DNA of 64,000 nt from Pseudocercospora fijiensis CIRAD86 (taxonomy: Eukaryota; Ascomycota; Dothideomycetes; Mycosphaerellales; Mycosphaerellaceae). The DNA is taken from contig NW_006921540.1 of the NCBI RefSeq assembly GCF_000340215.1, forward strand, positions 1,358,377-1,422,376, read 5' to 3'. Under the pieces are notes generated by a model. It made no database searches. It was not told the DNA's origin and was given only the letters and a program-made list of their open reading frames with translations. Of this stretch, positions 12,801 to 22,074 are shown in pieces (position 1 is the first letter of the stretch; each line of letters opens with the position of its first letter). The translations under genes were made by a program, and so were the position numbers.

Positions 12801-13480
12801 CGCTAAGCTCTCTTCCTAAAGAATAGTAGAGAGGTTTATATAGCGGCTTCGTTCTAGGGATTAGGTCGATCGTATACTCTACGTCTTTAGAGAGCTTACG
12901 TCGCGCTTCGGGCGTTATAGTAAAGACGTCTTCGAAGTCTTTAAATTCTTCTAGTAAGGAGGAACCCTTAGCGATATCGCGAAGCTAGCGAACGCTAATC
13001 GTATATACGTATAGAGCGTTACGTATATTCTTCTAGAATTCCTATAGTTCCCGTACGCGTATCGTACGCGCTACGGCTTCGTTCTTGTAGGTCTAGGTAT
13101 CTATCGAGCTATCGACGATTACCTTTTAATCGCGCCTCTAAGGCCTACTAAGAATAATATTAGGGAGGGGCATTTCGAAAGCGTAGAATACCCCTATAGT
13201 AATACGTTCTTAGCCCGTAGAGTCGGCGATCTATAAGCGTAGATAATACGCTCCGTAGTAGTATCCTCGGTTACCCTAGAAACTATCGGTACTAGGTAGT
13301 ACGGCATTAACAATCCGCTAAGGCTAGTATCGTAGAACGAATTCTTGCGATACTATATTAATATTAGCGGCATTATCTAGTAAGTATTCGACGGCAACTT
13401 CCCTTTCTTACGTAACGATTGCTCCGCGTACGCGTCCCGTAGGTACTACTACTACTAAGCTACTTAGTTAAGATTCCGTA
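9890..13480 (-). pseudogene. Chromovirus A pol: protease, RT, RNase H, integrase, chromodomain
   Basis: The minus strand encodes a full Ty3/Gypsy pol, which would cleave the polyprotein, copy the RNA and integrate the cDNA. Reading downward: protease with LLDNAANIN (from DSGA-type) near 13370; RT with VYLNDILIYSK near 12365-12400; RNase H with ETDTSTFALVG near 11920; integrase with TIDFITDLPPSKLGAY near 10880-10920 and VIVDRYSKISLF just below; chromodomain reading YYLIKWRG then KEYNTWELA at about 9900-9990, a module that in chromoviruses steers integration to methylated-H3 chromatin. In-frame TAG codons and an Asp-to-Asn change in the RT active site make it dead. Length and order are normal for the family. 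Confidence 0.93.
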
Positions 13481-13499
13481 CCTATCCCTAGCTCTTAGG

Positions 13500-14800
13500 A
13501 GGTACCTTATCTTTTCCCTTAGCCTTTAGGTTGTTCTTCTTTTCCTTAGCGTTAGCGGCGACCTTACGTACCGTAGGGTTATCGTCTTTCTAGAGGTAGC
13601 GGTTAGAGTATACGTTCTTATAATAGCCTTTCTAGCGATAGCTATAACATTCGACCTTACTAATATCGTACCCGCCTTACGAGTTATCGTTCTTCGAATA
13701 CTTCCCGCCTACTCCGCGGTCGCAATTTAACTACGGCTTATAGGCGTAACTATTAGATCGACGCTTCTTGCCTTTACTACCTCCGGTTTTATCGTAGTTA
13801 CGATCCTTGCGTTTGCTAGACGGCTTATTAGGGGTCTCGATACGCGTCGTAAGCTCTACGAGTTCGTAACGCGTCGTTAGCACTATATAGTATTTAATAA
13901 TCGCGCTACGAATCGCCGGCTAGAGTTTAACGAGAAGATAGCGGATCCTATACTCCTCGCTATAGTCGCTAAGTTAGTCTTCGAGTACTACGAGCTTAAG
14001 GGCAAAGCTTTAAACTAACTGTCTCTTACGCTAACGGGCTGCCTTATACTCGAGGGTTACGTCTAATATATAGTTTATAGAGTCCCCGACGTAGTCCCGA
14101 TAGAAGGTTTTAAAGTCCTAGTAGGTATAATTTTATAGGTCCTTAAGGCTGTTTTCGTTATACTATCGCTCCTATGTATCGCCTACGAGGTATATAATAC
14201 TATAAAGTACCTTACTTTCGTCTGTATAATAGGTAGCTCCGGATAGCGTAAAGGTAATAGAAAGTTCCCGAAGGAATCGCCTCGATTCCTTAATCGTATC
14301 GCCTTTAAAGGGCTTAGGTTCCTTTAGGCGAGGCTTAATAGCCGCAAAACTAGCGACTACGTAGCTTATACTAGGTATAGTAGCTACGCTTAGCGCGCTT
14401 CTAGAAAGAGGTAGCCGATATAAGAGAGATTTAGCTCTTTAGGATTTAGGCCTCTAAATCGACTCGTCCGCTAACTCTATCTTATCCTTACTATCGTCGT
14501 CGTTACCCGAGGGAGGGGTTATCGTAGGACCTCCGCCGGCGGTACCGCTACTCGGAGCCGGTATATCGCCTACGTCCCTAAGGGCCCGAAAACGCGCATT
14601 TTCTCGCTTAGCTTCTTAAGCCTATACTTCTAGCCTAAGTACTTCTTACTTAGCTAGAAATCGTTCGAGCCGTAGGCGGGTCGCTTCTTAGCGCGCCTAA
14701 TATTCGGCCTCGTATTATTGTATCGCCGCGTCGTTTTCTAATACTACCGGCGCTCCTAGTATATTATTTTACGCGGTTCCCGCGCCCGGCGTATTCGAGT
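13500..14800 (-). pseudogene. Chromovirus A gag with CCHC zinc knuckle
   Basis: The minus-strand frame upstream of pol encodes a capsid/nucleocapsid precursor. A zinc knuckle is visible near 13613-13655 as CYSYRWKGYYKNVY, which fits CX2CX4HX4C with two Cys and the His each changed to Tyr by RIP. The N-terminal part (about 14450-14800) is Pro/Gly/Ala-rich with a glutamate-rich coiled-coil-like stretch near 14580-14720. The frame starts shortly after the 5' LTR. It has many RIP stops. Confidence 0.8.
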
Positions 14801-14859
14801 CGCTTACGTTTATCTTTCGGGGTTCTATAGGCCGCTACGAAGGGTAGACGGTTTAGAAC

Positions 14860-15168
14860 TATAAGAAAATAGGTATATAGCAACGTATAGAATACCCTCT
14901 ACTAATCTTAGTAGTAGATAGTAGAACTAAACCGTACCTTTCTAAGAATAGGGCAGAGCGTTTACTATTAACTAGGCTACGTATAGATAGTATATCTGCC
15001 GAGCCGGCAACCGAGTATATCCGTACGAGCGACCGAGCTTTTCCGCGTATACGCTAAGTAGGCTCTACGCTAGCGGGACAGTACCGTAGGGCACGTAATA
15101 ACATTATATAATTGTTATATAGGCTTGCTAAGGCAGGACAGAAGACTTTACTTACTTAGGTTCTTACA
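14860..15168 (-). repeat. 5' LTR of A
   Basis: This is the right-hand 309-bp LTR, matching 7338-7646 with few differences. AGAAG follows at 15169-15173. Confidence 0.95.
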
Positions 15169-15214
15169 AGAAGTTCTAATACTTTCCTAGTAAACTATTC
15201 TCTAATATTAAGTA

Positions 15215-15560
15215 CTAGGATAGCTCCTCCCTAAGGCTCCCTCGGTATCGGTATAGTATATAAAAGAGCTATAAAGTAGCTCTATACTAAGGTCGAATGC
15301 GAGTTCGTTTTCTAGAACTCTTAGTTATTTAGTAGATATAAAGGGTAGGGTAGGAAGTAACTTCGTATTATATAAGGAGGTATAGGCTACTATAGAGGAG
15401 TCCTTTAGCCTATAGAAGATAGTAAAAGATATAGAGACTACTATAGGTCTAGGTACCTAGTTAAATTTCTAGTAGGTAGAGTATAAGGACATTTAGAGGG
15501 AGTATTAGGTATAGTTACGAAGGCAGGTATATAATATAGTCTAGAAAATGGGGACAATTC
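15215..15560 (+). pseudogene. Unidentified coding relic of element B (plus in B1)
   Basis: A frame in B orientation is shared with B2 (minus strand about 52260-51900). In B2 it reads GIVYKRAVRQLYR, then SNFVLYKEVEATIEESFNL and KIAKDIEVAVGLGT. Conservation of the frame between copies suggests a former protein. I do not recognise it, and it has no visible transposase motif. It converges on the H3-like gene, which lies on the opposite strand. Confidence 0.4.
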
Positions 15561-15944
15561 CTATAAATATTAGTATTAGGTTCTTTAACCTTCCTCCTTT
15601 TACCCTATTTTCTCTTTATAAAAATCCAAACTAATACAAATTAATTAGAATATCGATCTTCTTTTACTTCTTTATAAGACCCGGTAGCGTAGCCGGCGGC
15701 GTAGCTAGCATTTTTACTCCTTCGTACTAACGGGATTTTCGAAGACTTCTATTCTATACGGCTAATAAAGTATACTATACTATATTTATACACTTAGAGA
15801 GTATTTAGAGCACGGTACATAGCGCCGTATAATAGCGGTATATTTCGTATATAGAAACGCTTATAGATAATACTAAGAATACTCTTCCTACTAGAATATC
15901 TATTCTACCTACTACTATCTCGAATATAGATATTCTAGCCTTTA

Positions 15945-16562
15945 AGAATCCAATTAAGAGCTTTAGAATCCTTATCTATAATCGTAATACGCTTTGCGTA
16001 GATAGCTATAAGGTTAACCGCTAAAATAGTTTTAGTATAGTTCGAAAAGAGATAGAAGAGAAATATATATTCAAAGATACGAACTAGGTAGGCTTCTAAA
16101 GACTCCTAAAGGGCGTCTATTACGGAGGCTTAGAAGCGACAGTCTAGTATAATATACTAGGCAATTTCGCGAATAAGTCGTTAGAAAGGAACTTTACGGA
16201 TTAGGAGTTTACTATTACCTCCAAATCTCTCGAAGGGCTACGGCTAAAAAAGAATTAGTAAAAGAAAGTAAGGATACCGGCTACGCTACCGGCTACGCTA
16301 TCGGCTATAGATAGAACTTACTTCCTAGGCGTTATCGACGCTTCGTACGACTATTGCTACTAGTAGTAGAAGCGCTAGTTGTCGTCTTACGTAGAGCCTT
16401 ACCTACGACGCGCTTTCTAGTACTAGAGCTAGTAGTAGTAGTAGTAGCCTTTTTACGTATATATACTATACACGATCTACTACTTCTAGTCTTATTACGA
16501 CCTATAGAAATAGTAGGTCCCTTCTTACAAGACGTTGTAACTTAGTTAAGTAGACTCGGTAT
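15945..16562 (-). pseudogene. Histone H3-like gene in element B, copy 1
   Basis: The minus strand matches the H3-like gene of B2 (50823-51510) including its intron (16321-16244, GTAAGT to TTTTTTAG). The start is probably a RIP-changed ATG (now ATA) at 16562. Exon 1 gives a basic Ser/Thr-rich tail; exon 2 gives the H3 core; the alpha3 segment near 15945-16015 reads YAKRITIIDKDSKAL. The intron contains three GCCGGTAGCGTA-type repeats, with slightly different spelling from B2. In-frame TAG/TAA codons make it a pseudogene. A long open frame on the other strand at 16354-16545 is only its shadow. Confidence 0.8.
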
Positions 16563-17159
16563 TACAAAAGTCGTCGAATTAATTAAAGAGTACGTTACAA
16601 AGGTATATAAAGGCGCGCGTAGAGCGAGGGTATTATAGAGGTAGTAAATATAGAGCGTAGAGATATAGATATCGATACGAAGGTTATATATAGCAAGAGA
16701 GGTAGTACCGCGGTATCGCTAGGTAATAGAGTAAGCGTCGCGTAAGCCTATATTATAGTAACGTTAGAGTAAGGAAAGAAGGCAGATACGGCTAAAAAGG
16801 GTAGGTATAGCTAAAAAGGGCAGGTACGGCAAACTTTGAAATATAGCTAGTACCTATAGCCGGTATAGTAATAAGGCGAAAGCCTCCTTTTAATAAATAG
16901 TCGGCGTAATAATAGTATCCTACTATAGTATAGATATTCTTTAGTAATTCGATTACTAGCTATAGTAATCTTATAAGTAACCTAGGTATATTACTAGGAA
17001 ATATTAGACCCCGTAGTAGTTCGGTTTCCGAACTACTAAACGTATATAGTTTAGTTTCTTAGCGGCGAACTGGCTCCCTAGTTCCGGTTTAGTTTTTTCG
17101 AACTATATAGATTCCTAGTTTAAACTAGAGACTATATTAGTTTTACTATAAGGACACTC

Positions 17160-17460
17160 TTATTCGACTACCGGCTACGATTGCCGGCTATAATAGTAAC
17201 TCTATTACATTTACTACGCTCTTTTGCTGTTACTAGGCCCTAGGGCGTAGTTGCCGTTACTAGGGCGTAGTTTTGCTATAAAAACACTCTTATTCGACTA
17301 CCGGCTACGAATACCGGCTACGATTACCGGCTATAATAGTTACTAGGTTATATTTACTACGCTCTATTACCGTTGCTAGGGCGTAGTTGCCGTTACTAGG
17401 GCGTAGTTGCCGTTACTAGGGCGTAGTTACTATTACCGGGGCGTAGTTACTATAGTTGCG
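17160..17460. repeat. Tandem minisatellite near the left end of H1
   Basis: A larger unit of about 120-150 bp beginning CTATAA(G/A)(G/A)ACACTCTTATTCGACTA occurs twice (about 17146 and 17275). Within it a 20-bp unit, GTTGCCGTTACTAGGGCGTA, is repeated several times (about 17235-17440), with GCCGG-type units in between. Such subterminal repeats can be transposase-binding sites in hAT elements; that role is an inference. Confidence 0.8.
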
Positions 17461-17594
17461 AAAGCTTACCTATATAACGTTACGTAGGCGGCAACAATTA
17501 GGGCTTCGCGATATTCTTATACTTTTAACTTCTTCCTCTATACCTATACCGATAATAACTACTATACGCTACGCCCCCGCCCCTTTTTCTTATA

Positions 17595-18990
17595 ATTGTA
17601 AGAGAGAAGCGCGCCGCGCGCTAAATAGAAGATAGAACTAAAGACCGCGAGTTTGTTTTACCTAAGCGTCTAACTAAAAAGCGTAAGACTAAAGAGGAGT
17701 ACTCTACGAAGAAGAATTCCGTACGAGACCGCGAGAGAAAGGAGAAGATAGAGAAAGATAAAAGAGCTAAGGATAAAAGAAGAAAGGCGCGGAATAAGGC
17801 ATTCTATCGATAGCTAGCGCCTATAGAAAAAAGTAAAAGTTAGAATAAGAAGACAATCTAAGAGAAGGCTAAGAGGAGGAAAGAATTGCGGCTAGTTTTC
17901 GAGCGTAAAGTTCTAGTAGCGTAAGTTAATCTAGCTAGCGGCCGTAGCTAGTAGCTATAGCTAGTAGCCGTAGCCGGTAGCTATAGCCGGTATATTTTTC
18001 TTTAATACGTTAACTAATAGCATTTAGACCTGTAGCCGCTACCTCTATCGATATAACCGATAGTAACGGACATGTTTAGATAGCCGAGAACAATAATACT
18101 AGAGTTTAGGATGCCGCGATAGAGCTTAATACTACGAATAAAGGAATTAAAAAAAGCGAGGAGATACTATACGTCGATCTAGTAATAGGTATAGTCTTAG
18201 GGCCTAACGCTATAGACGATAAGCGCTAGGAGTAGATCGAGTATAGTTAAAGAGACGAGATACTAGTAAAGGGCTAAGGCATAAGTCCTATTGATCTAGA
18301 AAATTATAGTTAAAGCTACTACGAAAAGCTAGTAAGGATTAGAATCGAGACTAGTCGTCTTTATATCCTCGATATAGAGTAGAAGTTTCTTTATTAGTAT
18401 TAGAGCGAAGCCTTTACGTCTATAAAGGCAAAGTAGCTTACGATTAATACGATCGGGGCTAGGTATCTAGGGACGGTAGAAGTGTTACTAAAGGAGGAAG
18501 GGGGATAGGTAATTATTCTATACTCGGTATATATAGCCGGCGTTCGTAGCCGGTAGATACTAATAGTTAAATAGAAAGCGTTTCTCGAGGGTAGAGTGCT
18601 ACTACTATATAAAATCTTTACTAAGGCAGAGAGGGCTTATATCCGGAATCTAAGCTACTAGTAGGATAGGTTAGCGTTAAAATTCTCTAAATCTCTATAT
18701 AAGCCTCCGAGGGATTACCTATTTTAGCGATACGGCTTTATCTCGACTACTCCGTAAGTACCCGACGAAGCTCGAACGCTCTTTAAGGTCTTTACTAAGA
18801 AGCGGAAGGAGTTCGAGGATTAGGATTAGTTAATAGAGCTATTAGTTAGTCTTAGGTTTCGTAGTTAGACTCGGCCTAAGAATTTACTTATCGAGTGTCT
18901 TATACTAAAAGAGGATAGATTAAGACTAAAAACGAGCTTAGATTCGTTAGGTATAGTAGCTCGGTTCCGTTAGCAGGAGAGAGCCGCCGT
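17595..18990 (+). pseudogene. Unidentified ORF of element H, with introns
   Basis: Exon 1 (17595-17920) encodes a strongly charged K/R/E-rich protein part (RLTKKRKTKEEYSTKKNSVR and following). A well-formed intron follows (17921-18027: GTAAGTTAAT donor, TTAACTAAT branch region, ATTTAG acceptor). The next exon gives an acidic/hydrophobic frame with YVDLVIGIVLGPNAIDDK near 18170 and LDIEWKFLYWYW near 18370. A second intron-like segment is at about 18527-18566. The last part reads FTKAERAYIRNLSY and PPRDYLFWRYGFISTTP. I cannot name the family. Both introns contain GCCGG palindromes. RIP stops are frequent. Confidence 0.45.
17921..18027 (+). other. Intron with GCCGG repeats (H1 ORF)
   Basis: A GTAAGT donor, a TTAACTAAT branch-like site and an ATTTAG acceptor bound 107 bp. 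The centre is built of GTAGC(T/C)(G/A)TAGCCGG-type units. Confidence 0.65.
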
Positions 18991-18998
18991 ATAGAAGG

Positions 18999-19110
18999 CA
19001 AAATTCAGGTAGTTAGGGTAGCTAGGAAAGAATTTCTAGTAGTTAGGCTAGCTAGGGTAGCTAGGAAAAAAAAATCTAGTAGTTAGGTAGCTAGGAAACA
19101 AAAAAAAAGA
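18999..19110. repeat. TAGTTAGG(TAGCTAGGAAA) minisatellite
   Basis: Irregular repeats of AGTTAGGGTAGCTAGGAAA separated by A-runs follow the end of the unidentified H1 ORF. From here to 19576 I see no clear gene. Confidence 0.7.
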
Positions 19111-19576
19111 TAGCTAGCTATTTACTACCTAGCTATTCCTAACGATACGATACTATAAAAGAAAGGGTGTTTCCCTATAGCTACTAGTATATATCTACTA
19201 CTCCTAAGTCCTTACCTTACTATACGAAACTTTAAAACATACCGACCGATATTATATATATACTAGGCGCTATACTAGGAAGGCTAATAACGAGACGATA
19301 GTCGAAACAGTCTAGTATACGAGCGAGATTACGATAACGTCGAGAGAAGGTTATATACTTACCTTCGAGCCTATTAAGTCCTAGATAACGATTAGGGCTA
19401 GATTTATCCTCTCTAAATCCTAGTAGTAGGAATTTATTATAGGATACTACTATCTAGTCTTTACTTTTATAGAGTCTAAGTAGAAGGTTGTTCGGAGATA
19501 TAAGAATATCGAGTATTAACCCGGAAATCTTCGAAAAGGCTAGCTAGGCGTATCTTTAGAAACCCGAGTATATAGA

Positions 19577-19581
19577 GTAGT
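19577..19581. repeat. 5-bp target site duplication of D, left copy (GTAGT)
   Basis: GTAGT precedes the left LTR and recurs at 28048-28052 after the right LTR. Confidence 0.85.
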
Positions 19582-19800
19582 TATAAGGAAGTAGTATATA
19601 GGGAGTATTAATACGAGTAAATAGTAGTCTTAGCATTTAACGATATCGCCTAAGGAACGAGCGATTCTCGAGGTAGGAACAGGCGCCTTATCCTATAGTG
19701 CTAAGAGTTAGGTAACTCGGGGTTACCGGCGAGGCACCTCTAGGGTGCCTTGCAGGTGCCTAGCAAGGGTCTCGGCGGTATAGAAGGGTATTCCCTTATA
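19582..19800 (-). repeat. 3' LTR of D
   Basis: This 219-bp repeat matches 27829-28047 with a few C/T and G/A differences. It contains three GAGGCACCT-type units. Confidence 0.95.
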
Positions 19801-19804
19801 GTAT

Positions 19805-19820
19805 CCCCCCCCCCCCCCCC
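19805..19820 (-). other. Poly-G (element strand) tract in the polypurine position of D
   Basis: Sixteen consecutive C on the plus strand, followed by TCGATAG, sit four bases from the inner edge of the 3' LTR. A polypurine tract primes plus-strand synthesis in LTR elements; a pure G tract here is unusual and may be length-variable or an assembly artefact. Confidence 0.6.
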
Positions 19821-20639
19821 TCGATAGCCTATCCTTAGGTTATATGTTTTTCCCGCGCCGCTACCTCCTCTACTACTTGCGCTTTCCCGCGCCGCTACTA
19901 GGTTAGTATAGCGATACGCGGTCTAGTAGTAGAAATATTACTACGGAACGTCGATAGTAGGATAGAGGTACCTCTAAGGTACCTCTATATAGGGCTTACG
20001 CCTTAAAAAGAGTAGGGCGCTAGAGGATAGTCCTATATAGACCTTCGCCCTACTTCTAGTAGAAACCTCTAGCATCGACGGCAAGCGCTAAACGACTAAA
20101 GAGCTATTCGCTAAGGCGTAGTCGTTGCCGTATATATAGGTATCCGCTCGGCGGTTACGCTTATTAGGCTTAGCCTTAGAACGTGCTATTTGTTCCTATT
20201 ACCTTTAAGGTAGGGTTACGGTGCCTTTACGGTGCTTACTCCTTTACTTAGGGAACTTTTATATATAGGGTTTGTTTGCTGCTAGGAATTAGATAATCGC
20301 GTATTTTTCTTCTACTTTCTCCTTTTCCTAATTTCGCCCTCGATATCTACTAAACACTATAGTTTCCCCGGGAAATATAAAGAGTGCTTATACGCTAAAG
20401 CGTAGAAGTAGTCGAGGTCGGTACGCTTAGTTTTTACTAGGGATAACGATTAATAAGGGTATATTTGTTACGCCGACCCTTTGCGTTACCTACGTTATAT
20501 ACGCTTTACTCGTGACCTCTTAGAGTTACCGCCGAGGTACCTATAAGGTGCTAGAAGCGTCTATACGCGAAGTAAGTATAGGTCGCTAGGGTTAAAAGCG
20601 CGCGTTTCGTTAAACAACCTTCTTCTTCTTTTTATTAAT

Positions 20640-21880
20640 ACTAACTAGTATTAGATCGCCCGCTCGATACTACTCCGCTCCGATATACTTCTCCTAGTCC
20701 CTTAAACACTAAGGCTAATACCTCTTAAGCACTACTATTACCGCTATTATTATAAGAGCTAACTCTCGCCGACCCTTTTATTATAGCTTTAGGTTCCGGT
20801 AGTAGTAGCGGTTACAACTTTACTCCTATTAATTAAGGCGGTAGCGGTATACCGCGTAGTGCTTCGGACAACTCGTTTACGTACGCTTAGAAGACCTTAG
20901 GTCGCGGCAGCCCCTTAGAGTACTATAACGATAGCTGCCTCTATATCGATAGCGAGGCTAATACCCCTTCTAAGGACGTCCTATTTAACTTCTATAAAGT
21001 AAGTCCGGTTCTCGAACCTCGCCTAGAGCTTCGTACTAGCTGCGCTATCTGCCTTAAGTGCGTCCGTAGGAGCTAGAATATCGGTACGAATAAGATAACT
21101 GTCGGTAAGTAGCTCTCTATACTAGATAGCTACGAATTTAAGGAAGATATAAAGTGCGGCCGATATAGACCTATATAGGGTTAGGGTTACAAGCCTATAA
21201 GTATTACCTACGAGGCGCCTTAGAGGCACCCGCTAATCCGCTATATAGATCCCTCCTATAATATAGCGTATAGCTAATTTTCTCGAGTACCTCCGTCGCC
21301 GCGCTAAGGTAAGTATTAATAACTACGGCGCTCTTTATTAAGACACCCTTCGCCGTAAGGCGGATTAGCGTAACTACGCCGATAAGATATAGGTAGGCTA
21401 TAACCGTATCCGCCTTCGCCTAAAGAACGATAATCTCCTTAACCGCGAACCCTCTAGTTAGGATTAGTCGAATTACGATAACTAGCTAAAGGCTAACTAT
21501 TAGGCGGCTTAGGAGGCTTTCTCGAAGGGTCGCTTAGTCGATCTAACCGCTAAGGGTTAGAATATAACTATCGATAGGGAGATAGAGTAGTAGTACTTTA
21601 AGGCGATTAGTAAGGAGTATCTTAGTACGAAGTTTTAGCGTCTAATCTTCCTTAGCCGTAAAGTCCGCTAAGGGATTTTCGAGAGGCATTAGAGGTACCT
21701 ACGAGGGGCTTAGGTTAAGCGGGTAGGGTATAGAGTATTGTTTTTATAAATTTTCGAGCGAGAATATACGCGACTCGAGAATACCTTAAGTACGCTTAGC
21801 GTATAGGTAGAGATAGGAAGGTTCTACGAACGGGCATGCTTTTAATACTATTATCCTAAATAAGAAGAGGATACTTTAGA
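20640..21880 (+). pseudogene. Antisense Cys-rich coding relic in the 3' region of D
   Basis: On the strand opposite to pol, frames with clear protein composition run through this stretch. Near 21015-21190 one reads LEPRLELRTSCAICLKCVR and continues to IKCGRYRP, a CX2CX2C ... C spacing that looks like a zinc-binding or C6-type DNA-binding segment. After a GAGGCGCCTTAGAGGCACCC palindrome at 21209-21228 the frame shifts and continues as NNYGALY, DTLRRKAD, NYADKI and, near 21600, ISKEYLSTKF. RIP stops are present but there are few others. The function is unknown; a regulator or silencing-related accessory protein is conceivable but not shown. Confidence 0.5.
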
Positions 21881-22074
21881 TAGCTAGGAAATTAATAACG
21901 GTCGCCCGGTAATATTAATAACTTCTATAAAGTTTATCTACTAGTACTGTCTTAATTTGCCCTTAGTCGGAGACTAGGCCGACGAGAAGAAGATACTTTA
22001 GTCGTCGGTAGGGTCTTAGGAGCCCTCTTAGAGGGCCTCCGAGGTACCTCTATAGTGCTTTAGGTACCGGCGGC

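Larger units (their letters stand above)
7338..15168 (-). mobile_element. Gypsy chromovirus A, complete with both LTRs
   Basis: This 7831-bp LTR retrotransposon lies inside B1. Its two 309-bp LTRs begin TATAAGAAAA (from TGTAAGAA) and end TTCTTACA, giving matched inverted ends. Coding order on the minus strand is gag (about 14800-13500), protease, RT, RNase H, integrase and chromodomain (to about 9890), so the 5' LTR is the right-hand one. A purine-rich tract on the minus strand (complement of 7649-7663) adjoins the 3' LTR as expected. LTRs differ at a handful of sites, mostly C/T. Between chromodomain and 3' LTR lie 2.2 kb with a coding relic on the opposite strand, which is unusual. Confidence 0.95.
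6893..17004 (+). mobile_element. Element B, copy 1 (hAT-like, H3-bearing), split by chromovirus A
   Basis: B1 occupies 6893-7337 and 15174-17004; chromovirus A fills the gap. It begins with TAGACCCCGTCGTAGTTTAA followed by GTTTAGTTT repeats, a style of terminus common in fungal hAT elements. The uninterrupted inverse copy B2 (50400-52741) aligns on both sides of A and shows the empty site. Contents are a short plus-strand coding relic (15215-15560) and a minus-strand histone H3-like gene (15945-16562). No transposase was found, so B may be non-autonomous and dependent on the related H element, which starts with nearly the same bases. The right terminus and an 8-bp target duplication could not be confirmed. 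Confidence 0.6.

Noticed and set aside
16354..16545. 63-codon plus-strand open frame
   Set aside because: It is the antisense of exon 1 of the H3-like gene in B1.
17600..19000. Possible Starship or Crypton captain (tyrosine recombinase)
   Set aside because: I looked for an R-H-R-Y arrangement in the unidentified H1 ORF and in 3770-6885 and could not find one.
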